Below are positions 33,436-42,096 of a stretch of DNA of 64,000 nt, one piece after another. The position numbers and the translations under genes are program-made. The notes below the pieces were generated by a model that saw only the letters and a program-made list of their open reading frames with translations, was not told where the DNA came from and did no database searches. The DNA is from JABCPE02 sp963518955 (lineage in GTDB: Bacteria > Bacteroidota > Bacteroidia > Flavobacteriales > Weeksellaceae), in assembly GCA_963518955.1 (NCBI GenBank), contig CAUQKI010000001.1, forward strand, positions 1 through 64,000. Direction: 5' to 3'. Within the stretch, counting starts at the first letter, position 1. Each line of letters opens with the position of its first letter.

Positions 33436-34587
33436 CTATTCTGTTTTATAAATTTTATAATAAAAAACGGTCAGCAAAAAGCCCAATCCTGCCAGCACAA
33501 CTCCTACAAGCGAAGGGTAATTGTAAGCCAAGCCCAAACTAAGAGGAATACCACCCAAGAACGCCCCCAGAGAGTTTGCAATGTTAAAAGCCGCCTGCAT
33601 AAACGCTGCTGCCATCATTTCCGAGTTTTTGGCTGCGCGAAGCATCAGGATATTAAGCGGAGAACCTGCCGCCATAGACAGCGCCCCACAGATGAAAGTC
33701 AAAACCAATGAAGCCATTTGGTTTTCCGAAAACATAAACACCAAAAACAACAATACCACCATCATAAGCAGTAACAACGCTGTCGCTTTCACAGGAATGA
33801 TTTTATCTGCGAGTTTCCCGCCGAGATAGTTCCCTACCACCATTCCAGCGCCCGCCAAAACCATCAGATAAGAAATATTTTCTGCTGGAAAACCAGAAAC
33901 TTTCGTAAGCAAAGGAGCGATATAGCTAAACCAAGAGAAAAGCCCTCCGAAACCAATCGCTGCAATCCCAATGATATGCCACGCCTTGGGTGTTTTGAAA
34001 AATTCTAACTCTTGGCGAAGTCCCACATTGCGGAGGTTTCCCATTTGAGGAAGCCATAATTTTAAAAATAAAACCGTGAGCAATCCTAAAACAGACACTA
34101 TCCCAAAAGCCACTCTCCAACTGACCATCTGTCCGATGTAGTTCACCAGCGGAACCATCGCAAGATTTGCCACCGTAAGCCCTGAGAACATTGCGGCTAT
34201 CGCCTGAGCTTGTTTGCCCTCTTGTGCTAATCTGGTCGCTACCACTGCTCCCACTCCGAAGAATGCCCCATGAGGCAGTCCAGACAAAAATCGGAAAGTG
34301 AGAAGCGTATAATATTCTGGTGCAACGGCAGAAAGTCCATTGAACACGGTAAATAAAATCATCAATGCGATGAGAGTTTTCTTTGGTGGATATTTAGATA
34401 AGAATGCCACCAAAATAGGCGCCCCTATAACCACGCCCAGCGCATAGGAAGAAATAAGATATCCCGCCTGTGGAATAGAAACCCTCAGCGAATTTGCAAC
34501 ATCTGGAAGCAGCCCCATAATCACAAATTCCGTAGTGCCAATTCCTAAACCTCCCAACGCCAGAGGAAACAATTTTTTTGAAATCAT
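33436..34587 (-). CDS. MFS efflux transporter, DHA1/AraJ-like
   Basis: 383-aa carrier with twelve predicted helices. The N-terminus LALGGLGIGTTEFVIMGLLP (about 8-27) and the motif FRFLSGLPHGAFFGVGAVVA (about 98-117) are typical of the AraJ/YdhP group of sugar or drug efflux proteins. Substrate is unknown. Convergent with dGTPase; 84 bases downstream of the EamA gene on the same strand, so the two transporters may share a transcript. Confidence 0.85.
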   Translation of the reverse strand: MISKKLFPLALGGLGIGTTEFVIMGLLPDVANSLRVSIPQAGYLISSYALGVVIGAPILVAFLSKYPPKKTLIALMILFTVFNGLSAVAPEYYTLLTFRFLSGLPHGAFFGVGAVVATRLAQEGKQAQAIAAMFSGLTVANLAMVPLVNYIGQMVSWRVAFGIVSVLGLLTVLFLKLWLPQMGNLRNVGLRQELEFFKTPKAWHIIGIAAIGFGGLFSWFSYIAPLLTKVSGFPAENISYLMVLAGAGMVVGNYLGGKLADKIIPVKATALLLLMMVVLLFLVFMFSENQMASLVLTFICGALSMAAGSPLNILMLRAAKNSEMMAAAFMQAAFNIANSLGAFLGGIPLSLGLAYNYPSLVGVVLAGLGFLLTVFYYKIYKTE

Positions 34588-34671
34588 AAATATATTTTTT
34601 GGTTAAAAAAAGCTAAAAACACATTGTATTTTAGCTTTGGTTTGATTGTTTATTTTTCTTTAATATAAATT

Positions 34672-35628
34672 TTATTTCTTTTTAAACTGAATATTCATGA
34701 TAACTATCGCTATCAGAATAAGGGCAATTCCTACCCATTGGCTGAAAATAACCGTCTCGCCCAAGATGAAAAAAGCCATCATCACGGAAACAGGAAGCTC
34801 CACAGAACTGATGATACTCCCCAGCCCCAGCCCTGTATGAGGGAAACCAGCATTCATAAGCAGCGGCGGAATAATTGTCCCAAAAACAGCAATGACAATT
34901 CCCCATTTGGTGAAAATCCCAAAATTAAAATCTTGGATAACATTATTTTCATTTATTCCAGAAAAAAGCTCTTTTGCCCATTGGAAATTATTTGGCCCAA
35001 ACTGAGTGATAAAGCCAAAAACAGCCACTATAACAGCCCCGCCAAAAAGCATGTAGAGACTTCGTTTGTGCGGTACAATGTGAGGAGCAATACGATTGGC
35101 AGTAAACATCGTAGTAGTAAAAGATGAAGCCGCAAGTACCCCCCAAGCAATCCCTCGCCAGTCTATATTCAGGTCTGAGTGAAGCAGGTTGGTCGCCAAG
35201 ACAGTCCCTGTAAGCACCACCGCCACAGAAATGATTTTCTGCATGGATGGAACTACTTTATCCAAAAAGTATTCCAAAATCACGCCCATCCAGACTGTCT
35301 GCATCAGCAGAACTATGGCAATGGAAACATTGATATACCGCACTGCGAGATAATAGAAAACGCTGGTCATCCCCAGAGAAGTCCCAGCCAGCATGAGTTT
35401 GGCAATATCTGATTTAGAAGGGTTTTCAGTGGTTTCTTTATTTTTAAATTTGTAATAAAGACCGATGAAAAACATTCCCAAAATCCCAAAAACAAACTGC
35501 GAAGCAGTCACCTCCGCTGTGGTATAATTTTCTGAATAAGCGAGTTTCACGAAAGTTGCCAGCATTCCGTAGCTGGTCGCTCCGAGTCCCACCAAGAGAA
35601 CTCCCTTTAAAGTATTGTTTTGTGACAT
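34672..35628 (-). CDS. EamA/DMT-family transporter
   Basis: About 318 aa with ten predicted membrane helices in two EamA repeats (about 8-145 and 160-315). The second ends with the typical LGETVIFSQWVGIALILIAI-like block (core LGETVIFSQWVG). DMT carriers export metabolites or amino acids. Start set at 35628 (MSQNNTLKG); an upstream Met at 35646 is an alternative that only adds six polar residues. Substrate unknown. Confidence 0.8.
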   Translation of the reverse strand: MSQNNTLKGVLLVGLGATSYGMLATFVKLAYSENYTTAEVTASQFVFGILGMFFIGLYYKFKNKETTENPSKSDIAKLMLAGTSLGMTSVFYYLAVRYINVSIAIVLLMQTVWMGVILEYFLDKVVPSMQKIISVAVVLTGTVLATNLLHSDLNIDWRGIAWGVLAASSFTTTMFTANRIAPHIVPHKRSLYMLFGGAVIVAVFGFITQFGPNNFQWAKELFSGINENNVIQDFNFGIFTKWGIVIAVFGTIIPPLLMNAGFPHTGLGLGSIISSVELPVSVMMAFFILGETVIFSQWVGIALILIAIVIMNIQFKKK

Positions 35629-35725
35629 ATTTTCAGATTTTTTCAAAAAAAGTCCGTAAAGATAGGCTTTTTATTTTAAACCGAAATAAAAACAAAAGCC
35701 ACTCAATAAGAGCGGCAAGGGAAAT

Positions 35726-36874
35726 TTATTTCTCGTCCTCATCAGGAGAGACTTTTCTTTTGGTTTCTAAATCAGGGCAGACCTGTGTAATTTGGCTTAT
35801 CCATACCTTAGGAAACTTTTTTTTGGATTTATACTCATTCCCTTCATTATCCAAAATATACTCTTCTCCATCTCGTTTAGCCGCGTGATATACTCGGTTT
35901 CCACAATCAGCATGATCATTATACAACAAATCATATATTGCAGGATACAGCACGCCTTCGGTTGTGGCATAGCCAGATTTATTATTTAGGCTAAGTGAGA
36001 AATAACCATTATGAGATCTTATATCATCATATTTTGTAGGAATAATTTCTTCACCTCTGTCATTTACCAAACCTATTTTGCCATTATTCATTACCTTAAA
36101 GAAGGTTCCCAACAAGCCACCTCTGCCATACAAAGGGAGAATATCTACTATTTTATCATATCTGGGAGAGATAATTTGCTTTCCATCGATATCCAGAAGT
36201 TCTTCCTTTCCTTTGTTACCAGTTATGAAATAATTATTTTCAAAATTATATACATAATCATAAATCGGTTCTATTATTGTTTCGTTTGCTCTTGAAATCC
36301 CAAACTTCCCATTTTTATAGAAAGGTTTGGCAGCTTTATACTCATCATATTTATAGAAAGGGAAATACCTTTCTCCTCCGAAACCATCCCCAAAAATAAG
36401 AATACTCCCGCCAAAATAGGTGTATTTTTCTAATAAAAGACTGTTATTTTTTTTGTCTAAACCTATTCTCAGCTTATCAATATTAGAACTAGAATAAACT
36501 AAAGGAATATAAATATCTTGATTTGCAAAAGTAATTTCTAAACTTTTTTTCTTTCGTTTTCCTGTAAAAGTCTTATTTTCAAAGACAAGGCTGTCATTCT
36601 TTAAAATAGGATAAGTGAGATGCACCTTATTTGGTTCTTCAAATTTCACATCTACATAGTAGGTAGCCTGTATATTTCCATCCATATTAAACAATCTTAG
36701 CAAATGTGCTTTTCGCTGATAGGTATCTTTTCCTAACTCCACATCAGACTTGGCATAATACCTGCCATCAAGCCTACTCAAATCCTCTATTTTAGCAAAA
36801 TAAGAAGTAAAAAAAGAAGGCGTACACGATACTAACATCAAACCCAATAAGGCAAAAATAATATCCTTTTTCAT
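35726..36874 (-). CDS. WG-repeat lipoprotein
   Basis: 382 aa starting at 36874, where a lipoprotein signal MKKDIIFALLGLMLVSC places the lipobox Cys at residue 17; the longer frame overlaps the promoter element. The N-terminal half (about 25-170) is beta-rich and unrecognised. The C-terminal half has WG-type repeats of about 45-60 residues: NGKFGISRANETIIEPIYDYV, NGKIGLVNDRGEEIIPTKYDDI and NKSGYATTEGVLYPAIYDLL (cores GKFGI, GKIGL, KSGYA with IIEPIYD, IIPTKYD, LYPAIYD). Likely a surface or periplasmic scaffold; partner unknown. Transcribed alone. Confidence 0.78.
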   Translation of the reverse strand: MKKDIIFALLGLMLVSCTPSFFTSYFAKIEDLSRLDGRYYAKSDVELGKDTYQRKAHLLRLFNMDGNIQATYYVDVKFEEPNKVHLTYPILKNDSLVFENKTFTGKRKKKSLEITFANQDIYIPLVYSSSNIDKLRIGLDKKNNSLLLEKYTYFGGSILIFGDGFGGERYFPFYKYDEYKAAKPFYKNGKFGISRANETIIEPIYDYVYNFENNYFITGNKGKEELLDIDGKQIISPRYDKIVDILPLYGRGGLLGTFFKVMNNGKIGLVNDRGEEIIPTKYDDIRSHNGYFSLSLNNKSGYATTEGVLYPAIYDLLYNDHADCGNRVYHAAKRDGEEYILDNEGNEYKSKKKFPKVWISQITQVCPDLETKRKVSPDEDEK

Positions 36875-36895
36875 GATATATAAAATAATACAGAA

Positions 36896-36903
36896 CAAAA
36901 ATA
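36896..36903 (-). promoter_or_regulatory. -7 promoter element for the WG-repeat gene
   Basis: On the minus strand: TATTTTTG, 21 bases upstream of the ATG at 36874. It lies just past the groEL terminator. Confidence 0.5.
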
Positions 36904-36905
36904 AT

Positions 36906-36931
36906 AAAACCATCTGAATTTAGATGGTTTT
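36906..36931 (-). terminator. Terminator after groEL
   Basis: AAAACCATCT against AGATGGTTTT with a 6-base loop, 22 bases past the groEL stop, with a T-rich tail on the minus strand. Confidence 0.8.
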
Positions 36932-36952
36932 TTATTTATCTATGTAATATGA

Positions 36953-38581
36953 TTACATCATTCCTGGCATACCGCCTCCCATTGGTGGCATTGGTGGTTC
37001 AGGTTTTGGGATTTCTGTGATGACACACTCGGTAGTAAGAAGCATACCTGCTACAGATGCCGCGTTTTCTAGGGCTACACGGGTTACCTTCGTAGGGTCT
37101 ATGATTCCTGCTTCCAGCATGTTTACAAACTCATCAGTTTTTGCATTGTACCCGAAATCTGCCTTACCTTCTGATACTTTCGCTACGATTACAGAGCCTT
37201 CGCCTCCTGCATTGGCTACGATTTGTCTTAGTGGCTCTTCTATCGCTCTTTTCACGATTTTGATACCTGTGTTTTCATCTTGGTTCACTCCGTGAAGATT
37301 ATTCAGAGATTCTATCGCTCTTACAAGGGCAACTCCTCCACCAGCTACGATACCTTCTTCTACAGCAGCTCTCGTCGCATGTAGGGCATCATCTACTCGG
37401 TCTTTTTTCTCTTTCATCTCTACTTCAGATGCAGCACCTACATAAAGCACAGCTACACCACCTGCCAATTTGGCCAATCTTTCTTGAAGTTTTTCTTTGT
37501 CATAATCAGAAGTCGTAGATTCTAACTGTGCTTTGATTTGGTTTACTCTCGCTTTAATTTGAGCATCATCCCCAGCTCCGTTTACGATAGTCGTATTATC
37601 TTTGTCAATTACTACTTTTTCAGCTTTACCAAGAAGCTCGATAGAAGCATTCTCCATAGTGAAACCTCTTTCTTCAGAAATCACTTGTCCGCCTGTAAGG
37701 ATAGCGATATCTTCTAACATTGCTTTTCTTCTGTCACCAAAACCTGGAGCTTTCACAGCTGCGATTTTAAGCGAACCTCTTAATTTGTTCACAACCAAAG
37801 TTGCCAAAGCCTCGCCTTCTACTTCTTCGGAAATAATCAATAAAGATTTTCCCTGCTGAGCCACAGGCTCTAAAACTGGAAGCAATTCCTTCATAGAAGA
37901 GATTTTTTTCTCTACTAAAAGAATGTACGGGTTGTCCAATTCTGCCACCATTTTGTCTGGATTAGTCACGAAATATGGCGACTGGTAACCTCTGTCAAAC
38001 TGCATACCTTCCACCACATCTACAGTAGTGTCTATTCCTTTCGCTTCCTCCACAGTGATTACTCCTTCTTTACCAACTTTCGCGAAAGCATCAGCGATAA
38101 GCCCACCGATGGTTTCATCATTATTAGCAGAAACAGAAGCTACTTGCTTGATTTTGTCATTATTATCTCCTACTTGCTGAGACTGAGATTTAAGGTTTTC
38201 TACCACTGTAGAAACCGCCTTGTCAATACCTCTTTTCAGGTCCATTGGGTTTGCTCCTGCTGCCACATTTTTCAGCCCTTCTCTCACGATAGCCTGAGCC
38301 AAAACAGTAGCCGTAGTCGTTCCATCTCCTGCGATGTCATTGGTTTTAGAAGCTACTTCCTTCACCATCTGAGCACCCATGTTTTCTACTTTGTCTTCCA
38401 GCTCGATTTCTTTCGCTACAGAAACTCCGTCTTTGGTCACATGCGGAGCGCCGAAAGATTTCTCAATCACTACATTTCGCCCTTTAGGCCCTAATGTCAC
38501 TTTTACTGCATTCGCCAATGCATCTACACCTCTTTTTAATGCGTCTCTTGATTCAATATCAAATTTAATTTCTTTTGCCAT
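36953..38581 (-). CDS. groEL: Chaperonin GroEL (Hsp60)
   Basis: ATP-driven folding chamber subunit; works with the GroES lid. 542 aa, normal length. Conserved blocks include LGPKGRNVVIEKSFGAPHVTKDG (core GPKGRNV, about 32-38), AGDGTTTATVLAQAI (about 85-99), the GDRRKAML segment, and the flexible GGM-rich tail ending GGGMPGMM. It is the fourth gene of an apparent groES-unknown-AKR-groEL unit, 30 bases after the aldo/keto reductase; separation from groES is unusual. Confidence 0.97.
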   Translation of the reverse strand: MAKEIKFDIESRDALKRGVDALANAVKVTLGPKGRNVVIEKSFGAPHVTKDGVSVAKEIELEDKVENMGAQMVKEVASKTNDIAGDGTTTATVLAQAIVREGLKNVAAGANPMDLKRGIDKAVSTVVENLKSQSQQVGDNNDKIKQVASVSANNDETIGGLIADAFAKVGKEGVITVEEAKGIDTTVDVVEGMQFDRGYQSPYFVTNPDKMVAELDNPYILLVEKKISSMKELLPVLEPVAQQGKSLLIISEEVEGEALATLVVNKLRGSLKIAAVKAPGFGDRRKAMLEDIAILTGGQVISEERGFTMENASIELLGKAEKVVIDKDNTTIVNGAGDDAQIKARVNQIKAQLESTTSDYDKEKLQERLAKLAGGVAVLYVGAASEVEMKEKKDRVDDALHATRAAVEEGIVAGGGVALVRAIESLNNLHGVNQDENTGIKIVKRAIEEPLRQIVANAGGEGSVIVAKVSEGKADFGYNAKTDEFVNMLEAGIIDPTKVTRVALENAASVAGMLLTTECVITEIPKPEPPMPPMGGGMPGMM

Positions 38582-38611
38582 TTTTTTAAATTATATTTTA
38601 AAGCTATTTTT

Positions 38612-39451
38612 TTAAACAATACTTAACAAAAATTCTATCATCTCTGGATTTCTGTGGTCAAAAATAAGTGGTTTTCTCTCATCCATCTGGCTGATTATTT
38701 CTCTATCTTCGGCTGAAAGCTGAAAATCAAAAATATCAATATTTTGTGCCATTCTGTCTTTGTTGGCGGATTTTGGAATAAGAATCACATCGTTTTCAAA
38801 TAGATAGCGAAGTGCTACTTGCGCTACTGATTTTCCATATTTCTCGCCGATTTTTTTCAGTACAGGATTATTGAAAAAATCATTTTTTCCCTCTGCAAGA
38901 GGCCCCCAAGACATCAGTTTGGTATCATGTTTTTTCATAATTTCCTGCAACTCTCTCTGCTGGTGGAAAACATGAGTTTCTACCTGATTAACAGCTGGTT
39001 TTACCTCAACAAAATGAGCCAAATCCAAATATCTGTCTGCATAAAAATTACTTACACCTATGGCACGGATTTTTCCTTCTTTATAGGCTTCTTCCATTGC
39101 TCTATATGCTCCGTAATAGTCATTTATAGGCTGATGAATAAGCAATAAATCTATGTAATCCGTTTGTAATTTTTCCAAAGATTTGTCAATGGATAATTTC
39201 GCTTTTTCATACCCGAAATTACTTGGCCATATCTTTGTAGTGAGAAAAAATTCTTTTCTGTCAATACCACTTTTTTTAACTGCATTTCCTACACCCTCTT
39301 CATTTTGATAGATTTGAGCCGTATCAATGGAGCGGTATCCTACTGAGATAGCATCAGAAACACATCGCTCACATTCTTCTGGCGAAACCTGAAACACCCC
39401 ATATCCTAACTGTGGCATTTCTACACCATTATTTAAAGTTATTTTTTTCAT
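38612..39451 (-). CDS. Aldo/keto reductase
   Basis: 279-aa NADPH-dependent oxidoreductase with a TIM barrel. The catalytic tetrad is visible: Asp in RSIDTAQIYQNEEGVG (about 41-56, with Tyr of IYQN), Lys in FLTTKIWPSNFG (about 74-85), and His in LLLIHQP. The NADPH-binding tail IPKSANKDRMAQNIDIFDF (about 224-242) follows. Closest in style to 2,5-diketo-gluconate reductase-like enzymes (AKR5). It lies between the groES side and groEL, 30 bases before groEL. Substrate unknown; a link to carbonyl stress is inferred only from the chaperone context. Confidence 0.9.
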   Translation of the reverse strand: MKKITLNNGVEMPQLGYGVFQVSPEECERCVSDAISVGYRSIDTAQIYQNEEGVGNAVKKSGIDRKEFFLTTKIWPSNFGYEKAKLSIDKSLEKLQTDYIDLLLIHQPINDYYGAYRAMEEAYKEGKIRAIGVSNFYADRYLDLAHFVEVKPAVNQVETHVFHQQRELQEIMKKHDTKLMSWGPLAEGKNDFFNNPVLKKIGEKYGKSVAQVALRYLFENDVILIPKSANKDRMAQNIDIFDFQLSAEDREIISQMDERKPLIFDHRNPEMIEFLLSIV

Positions 39452-39487
39452 ATTTTTATTTTGAATTTTGTTTTAAATTATAATCTT

Positions 39488-40024
39488 TTATGCAATTTGG
39501 ACAATTCTACATTTTTCGCAGAGAGGATAGGATTCCACAAAGTTTTTGATTTTTTCCTTCGCTTCTGCAAAACTTCCATTGATATAAAAATATAGAGCTG
39601 TCTCGGTGCTTCCCTCAAAATAAGAAGTAACCACTATCGCATCGTTTAGAATTTCTTCAATATTTTTATAAACTTCGTTGATATCACAGTTCTGATAAAC
39701 CTCCTCTGGCAGGTCTGTTCCGTTAATATAAATTGCCAATCCTTCTGCAGTTCCTACTTCTTGTGAAAAATCTTCGCCATATAGTTTAGAACCTTTCGGG
39801 ATACCGATTTCTTCTAGTTTGTGCAGTAGCTCCTTCACAGCTTCGGGACTATTGAGTTCCAGCTCAATATCGCAATACTCCACCTCTCCATTCTTATCCA
39901 TCATAGTACCGCCTCCAGATGTCGCTCCTAAATTTTCTTCTGATAGAAATTCTTCTATTAAATCTTCCAAATCGTGCCTATCATAAGGCTGTAATTTAGC
40001 ATTTAGCTGTAGTGTATAGAACAT
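39488..40024 (-). CDS. Unknown acidic protein between groES and groEL
   Basis: 178 aa, not recognised. It is acidic, soluble, with no signal peptide, and appears to have two similar alpha/beta halves: FYTLQLNAKLQPYDRHDLEDLIEE (first about 25 residues) and a later half ending YFYINGSFAEAKEKI. A GATSGGGTMM loop is at about 33-42 and a CEKC pair near the C-terminus (about 170-173). It begins 14 bases after the groES stop, so it is tightly coupled to the chaperonin transcript. Function unknown. Confidence 0.65.
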   Translation of the reverse strand: MFYTLQLNAKLQPYDRHDLEDLIEEFLSEENLGATSGGGTMMDKNGEVEYCDIELELNSPEAVKELLHKLEEIGIPKGSKLYGEDFSQEVGTAEGLAIYINGTDLPEEVYQNCDINEVYKNIEEILNDAIVVTSYFEGSTETALYFYINGSFAEAKEKIKNFVESYPLCEKCRIVQIA

Positions 40025-40038
40025 GATATTTTAATTTT

Positions 40039-40317
40039 TTATCCCAAAATTCCTAACAAATCAGACTCTCTTATGATAAGATAATCCTTGCCGTCTAATT
40101 TTAATTCTTGCCCAGCATATTTTCCATAAAGAACTTTGTCTCCTACTTTCACAGTAAGCGGCTCGTCTTTTTTACCATTTCCTACAGCTACTACTACGCC
40201 TTCCTGTGGTTTTTCTTTTGCTGTATCTGGAATGATCAATCCTGATGCTGTCTTTGTCTCTGCTGGAGCTGGTTCTACCAATACTCTGTCTGCTAATGGT
40301 TTAAAATTTACTGACAT
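40039..40317 (-). CDS. groES: Co-chaperonin GroES (Hsp10)
   Basis: 92-aa lid subunit of the GroEL chamber. Shows the family pattern KPLADRVLVEPAPAE (about 6-20), the mobile loop ETKTASGLIIPDTAKEKPQ (about 20-38), and KYAGQELKLDGKDYLIIRESDLLGI at the end (core YLIIRESD). It is the first gene of the unit; an unknown gene and an aldo/keto reductase come before groEL. A possible operator lies about 80 bases upstream. Confidence 0.96.
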   Translation of the reverse strand: MSVNFKPLADRVLVEPAPAETKTASGLIIPDTAKEKPQEGVVVAVGNGKKDEPLTVKVGDKVLYGKYAGQELKLDGKDYLIIRESDLLGILG

Positions 40318-40394
40318 AATTATTTCTTTTATTAAATTATTAAATGATTTAATTTTTGAATGATACTCTCTAAATTTATACCAAAATCAAATTG

Positions 40395-40408
40395 TGACAT
40401 TTTTGTCA
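40395..40408. promoter_or_regulatory. Inverted repeat upstream of groES
   Basis: TGACA-TTTT-TGTCA, a perfect 5-bp inverted repeat with a 4-base centre, 78 bases upstream of the groES ATG in a gene-free stretch of 197 bases. It is not the CIRCE/HrcA operator. No standard TAnnTTTG element was found for groES, so a special heat-shock control is possible. Confidence 0.35.
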
Positions 40409-40514
40409 GTTTTTCTCACTTTATGAATGAAAATTTGACATACCTATGAATTTTTTATAACTTTTTTAACGAAAATTTAGTATATTGCGAAAACTTAGAC
40501 TTAATCTTTAATAT

Positions 40515-42092
40515 ATGGTAGAATATTTTTCATTTTTTATATTGCTGTCTGTCATCATTATGGGAATTGTGATGCTGAGCAATAAAATAAAAGTCGCATA
40601 CCCTATCCTTCTGCTCATCGCAGGGCTGGGCGTGGGCTTCCTTCCAAACACACCTAATATAAAAATAGACCCACATCTGATTTTTATTATTTTCCTGCCT
40701 CCGCTTTTATACGAAGCAGCACTGGCTAACTCATGGAAAGAGATTTGGCGCTGGAGGAGAATTATTTTCAGTTTTGCGTTTATTGTGGTTTTTTTGACCG
40801 CAATTTCTGTCGCATTGTTTGTCAATCATTATATTCCTGGGTTTTCACTGGCACTGGGCTTTCTTCTTGGAGGGATAGTTTCTCCTCCTGATGCGGTGAG
40901 TGCTGGAGCTATTCTGAAATTCGTGAAAGTCCCTAAAAGAATCGCTACTATTCTGGAAGGAGAAAGTTTATTCAATGATGCTTCCTCTCTTATAATCCTA
41001 AGATTCTCTATGGCAGCAGTAGCTACTGGGCAGTTCATATGGCAGGATGCAGCGGGAAGTTTCGCTTGGATGATTTTCGGAGGAACAGGTATTGGGCTTT
41101 TTATAGCGTTCGTCGTTATGCAAATTCACAGATTACTCCCTACCAATGAAGATATCGATGTAATCCTCTCTCTATTAACGCCTTACATCATGTACATAAT
41201 CGCAGAAGAGGTTCATGCTTCTGGGGTAATGGCGGTTGTATGTGGAGGGCTGTATTTAGCTTATCATAATATTCATATTTTGAGCAGTTCATCCAGAATT
41301 AGAGGTATTAATGTTTGGCATAGTTTCACTTTCTTGCTGAATGGTTTGGTATTCTTGCTAATTGGTTTGGGACTTCCTGACATTGTAGAAGGGCTAAAAA
41401 AAGACGGAATAAGCTTATATGACGCTTCTATTTATGGAATTTTAGTGACAGTAGTGCTGATTGTCGTGCGTCTTTTGGCTTCGTATGGTGCAGTCATTGT
41501 AACCAAAGTAATGAGCAATTTCATCACTGTAGCTGACCCTAAAATAAATCTAAAAGCACCTTTCATCATCGGATGGTCTGGGATGCGTGGAGTGGTTTCC
41601 TTGGCAGCGGCTCTTTCTATTCCACTAACACTAGAGGATGGTACACCTTTCCCAAATAGGAGCCTTATATTATACATCACTTTCGTGGCTATTTTCGTGA
41701 CTTTGGTATTTCAGGGACTTACTTTACCTTTCATTATCAAGAAGTTAAAACTCCCTAAATTCAATGACCATTTCCCTGAGCACGAAACCGAGAGATTTAT
41801 TCTGAGAAAATTGGCTAAAAGTTCAATAGATTATCTAACGACCAATTACAAAGAAGAAATGAAAAACAGCTTTGAGCTGAGAGCTGTAGTGAGCCGATGG
41901 GAACAGCGATTAGTAACAGAAGAGGAGCTGAAAATCCCTGACCATATCAAAGAAATCTACATCGATGTGCTATGTAAAAAGCGAAATATTCTTTTTGAAA
42001 TTAATAATAAATACCCAAAAATCAATGAGGATATCATCCGAAAATTCATCCATCGTATAGATTTGGAAGAAGAAAGAATAAGACACGAGTAA
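40515..42092 (+). CDS. Na+/H+ antiporter, CPA1 (NhaP-like) family
   Basis: 525-aa inner-membrane exchanger. About 12 helices occupy residues 1-415, followed by a cytoplasmic helical tail (about 416-525) of charged residues. Family motifs: FLPPLLYEAALANSW (about 55-69), GESLFNDASSLIILR (about 148-162, with the ion-binding Asn-Asp pair), and GWSGMRGVVSLAAALSIP (about 353-370). Exports Na+ or K+ for pH and salt balance. The glycosyltransferase gene follows after 4 bases, so it leads a short operon. Confidence 0.92.
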   Translation: MVEYFSFFILLSVIIMGIVMLSNKIKVAYPILLLIAGLGVGFLPNTPNIKIDPHLIFIIFLPPLLYEAALANSWKEIWRWRRIIFSFAFIVVFLTAISVALFVNHYIPGFSLALGFLLGGIVSPPDAVSAGAILKFVKVPKRIATILEGESLFNDASSLIILRFSMAAVATGQFIWQDAAGSFAWMIFGGTGIGLFIAFVVMQIHRLLPTNEDIDVILSLLTPYIMYIIAEEVHASGVMAVVCGGLYLAYHNIHILSSSSRIRGINVWHSFTFLLNGLVFLLIGLGLPDIVEGLKKDGISLYDASIYGILVTVVLIVVRLLASYGAVIVTKVMSNFITVADPKINLKAPFIIGWSGMRGVVSLAAALSIPLTLEDGTPFPNRSLILYITFVAIFVTLVFQGLTLPFIIKKLKLPKFNDHFPEHETERFILRKLAKSSIDYLTTNYKEEMKNSFELRAVVSRWEQRLVTEEELKIPDHIKEIYIDVLCKKRNILFEINNKYPKINEDIIRKFIHRIDLEEERIRHE

Positions 42093-42096
42093 AACC

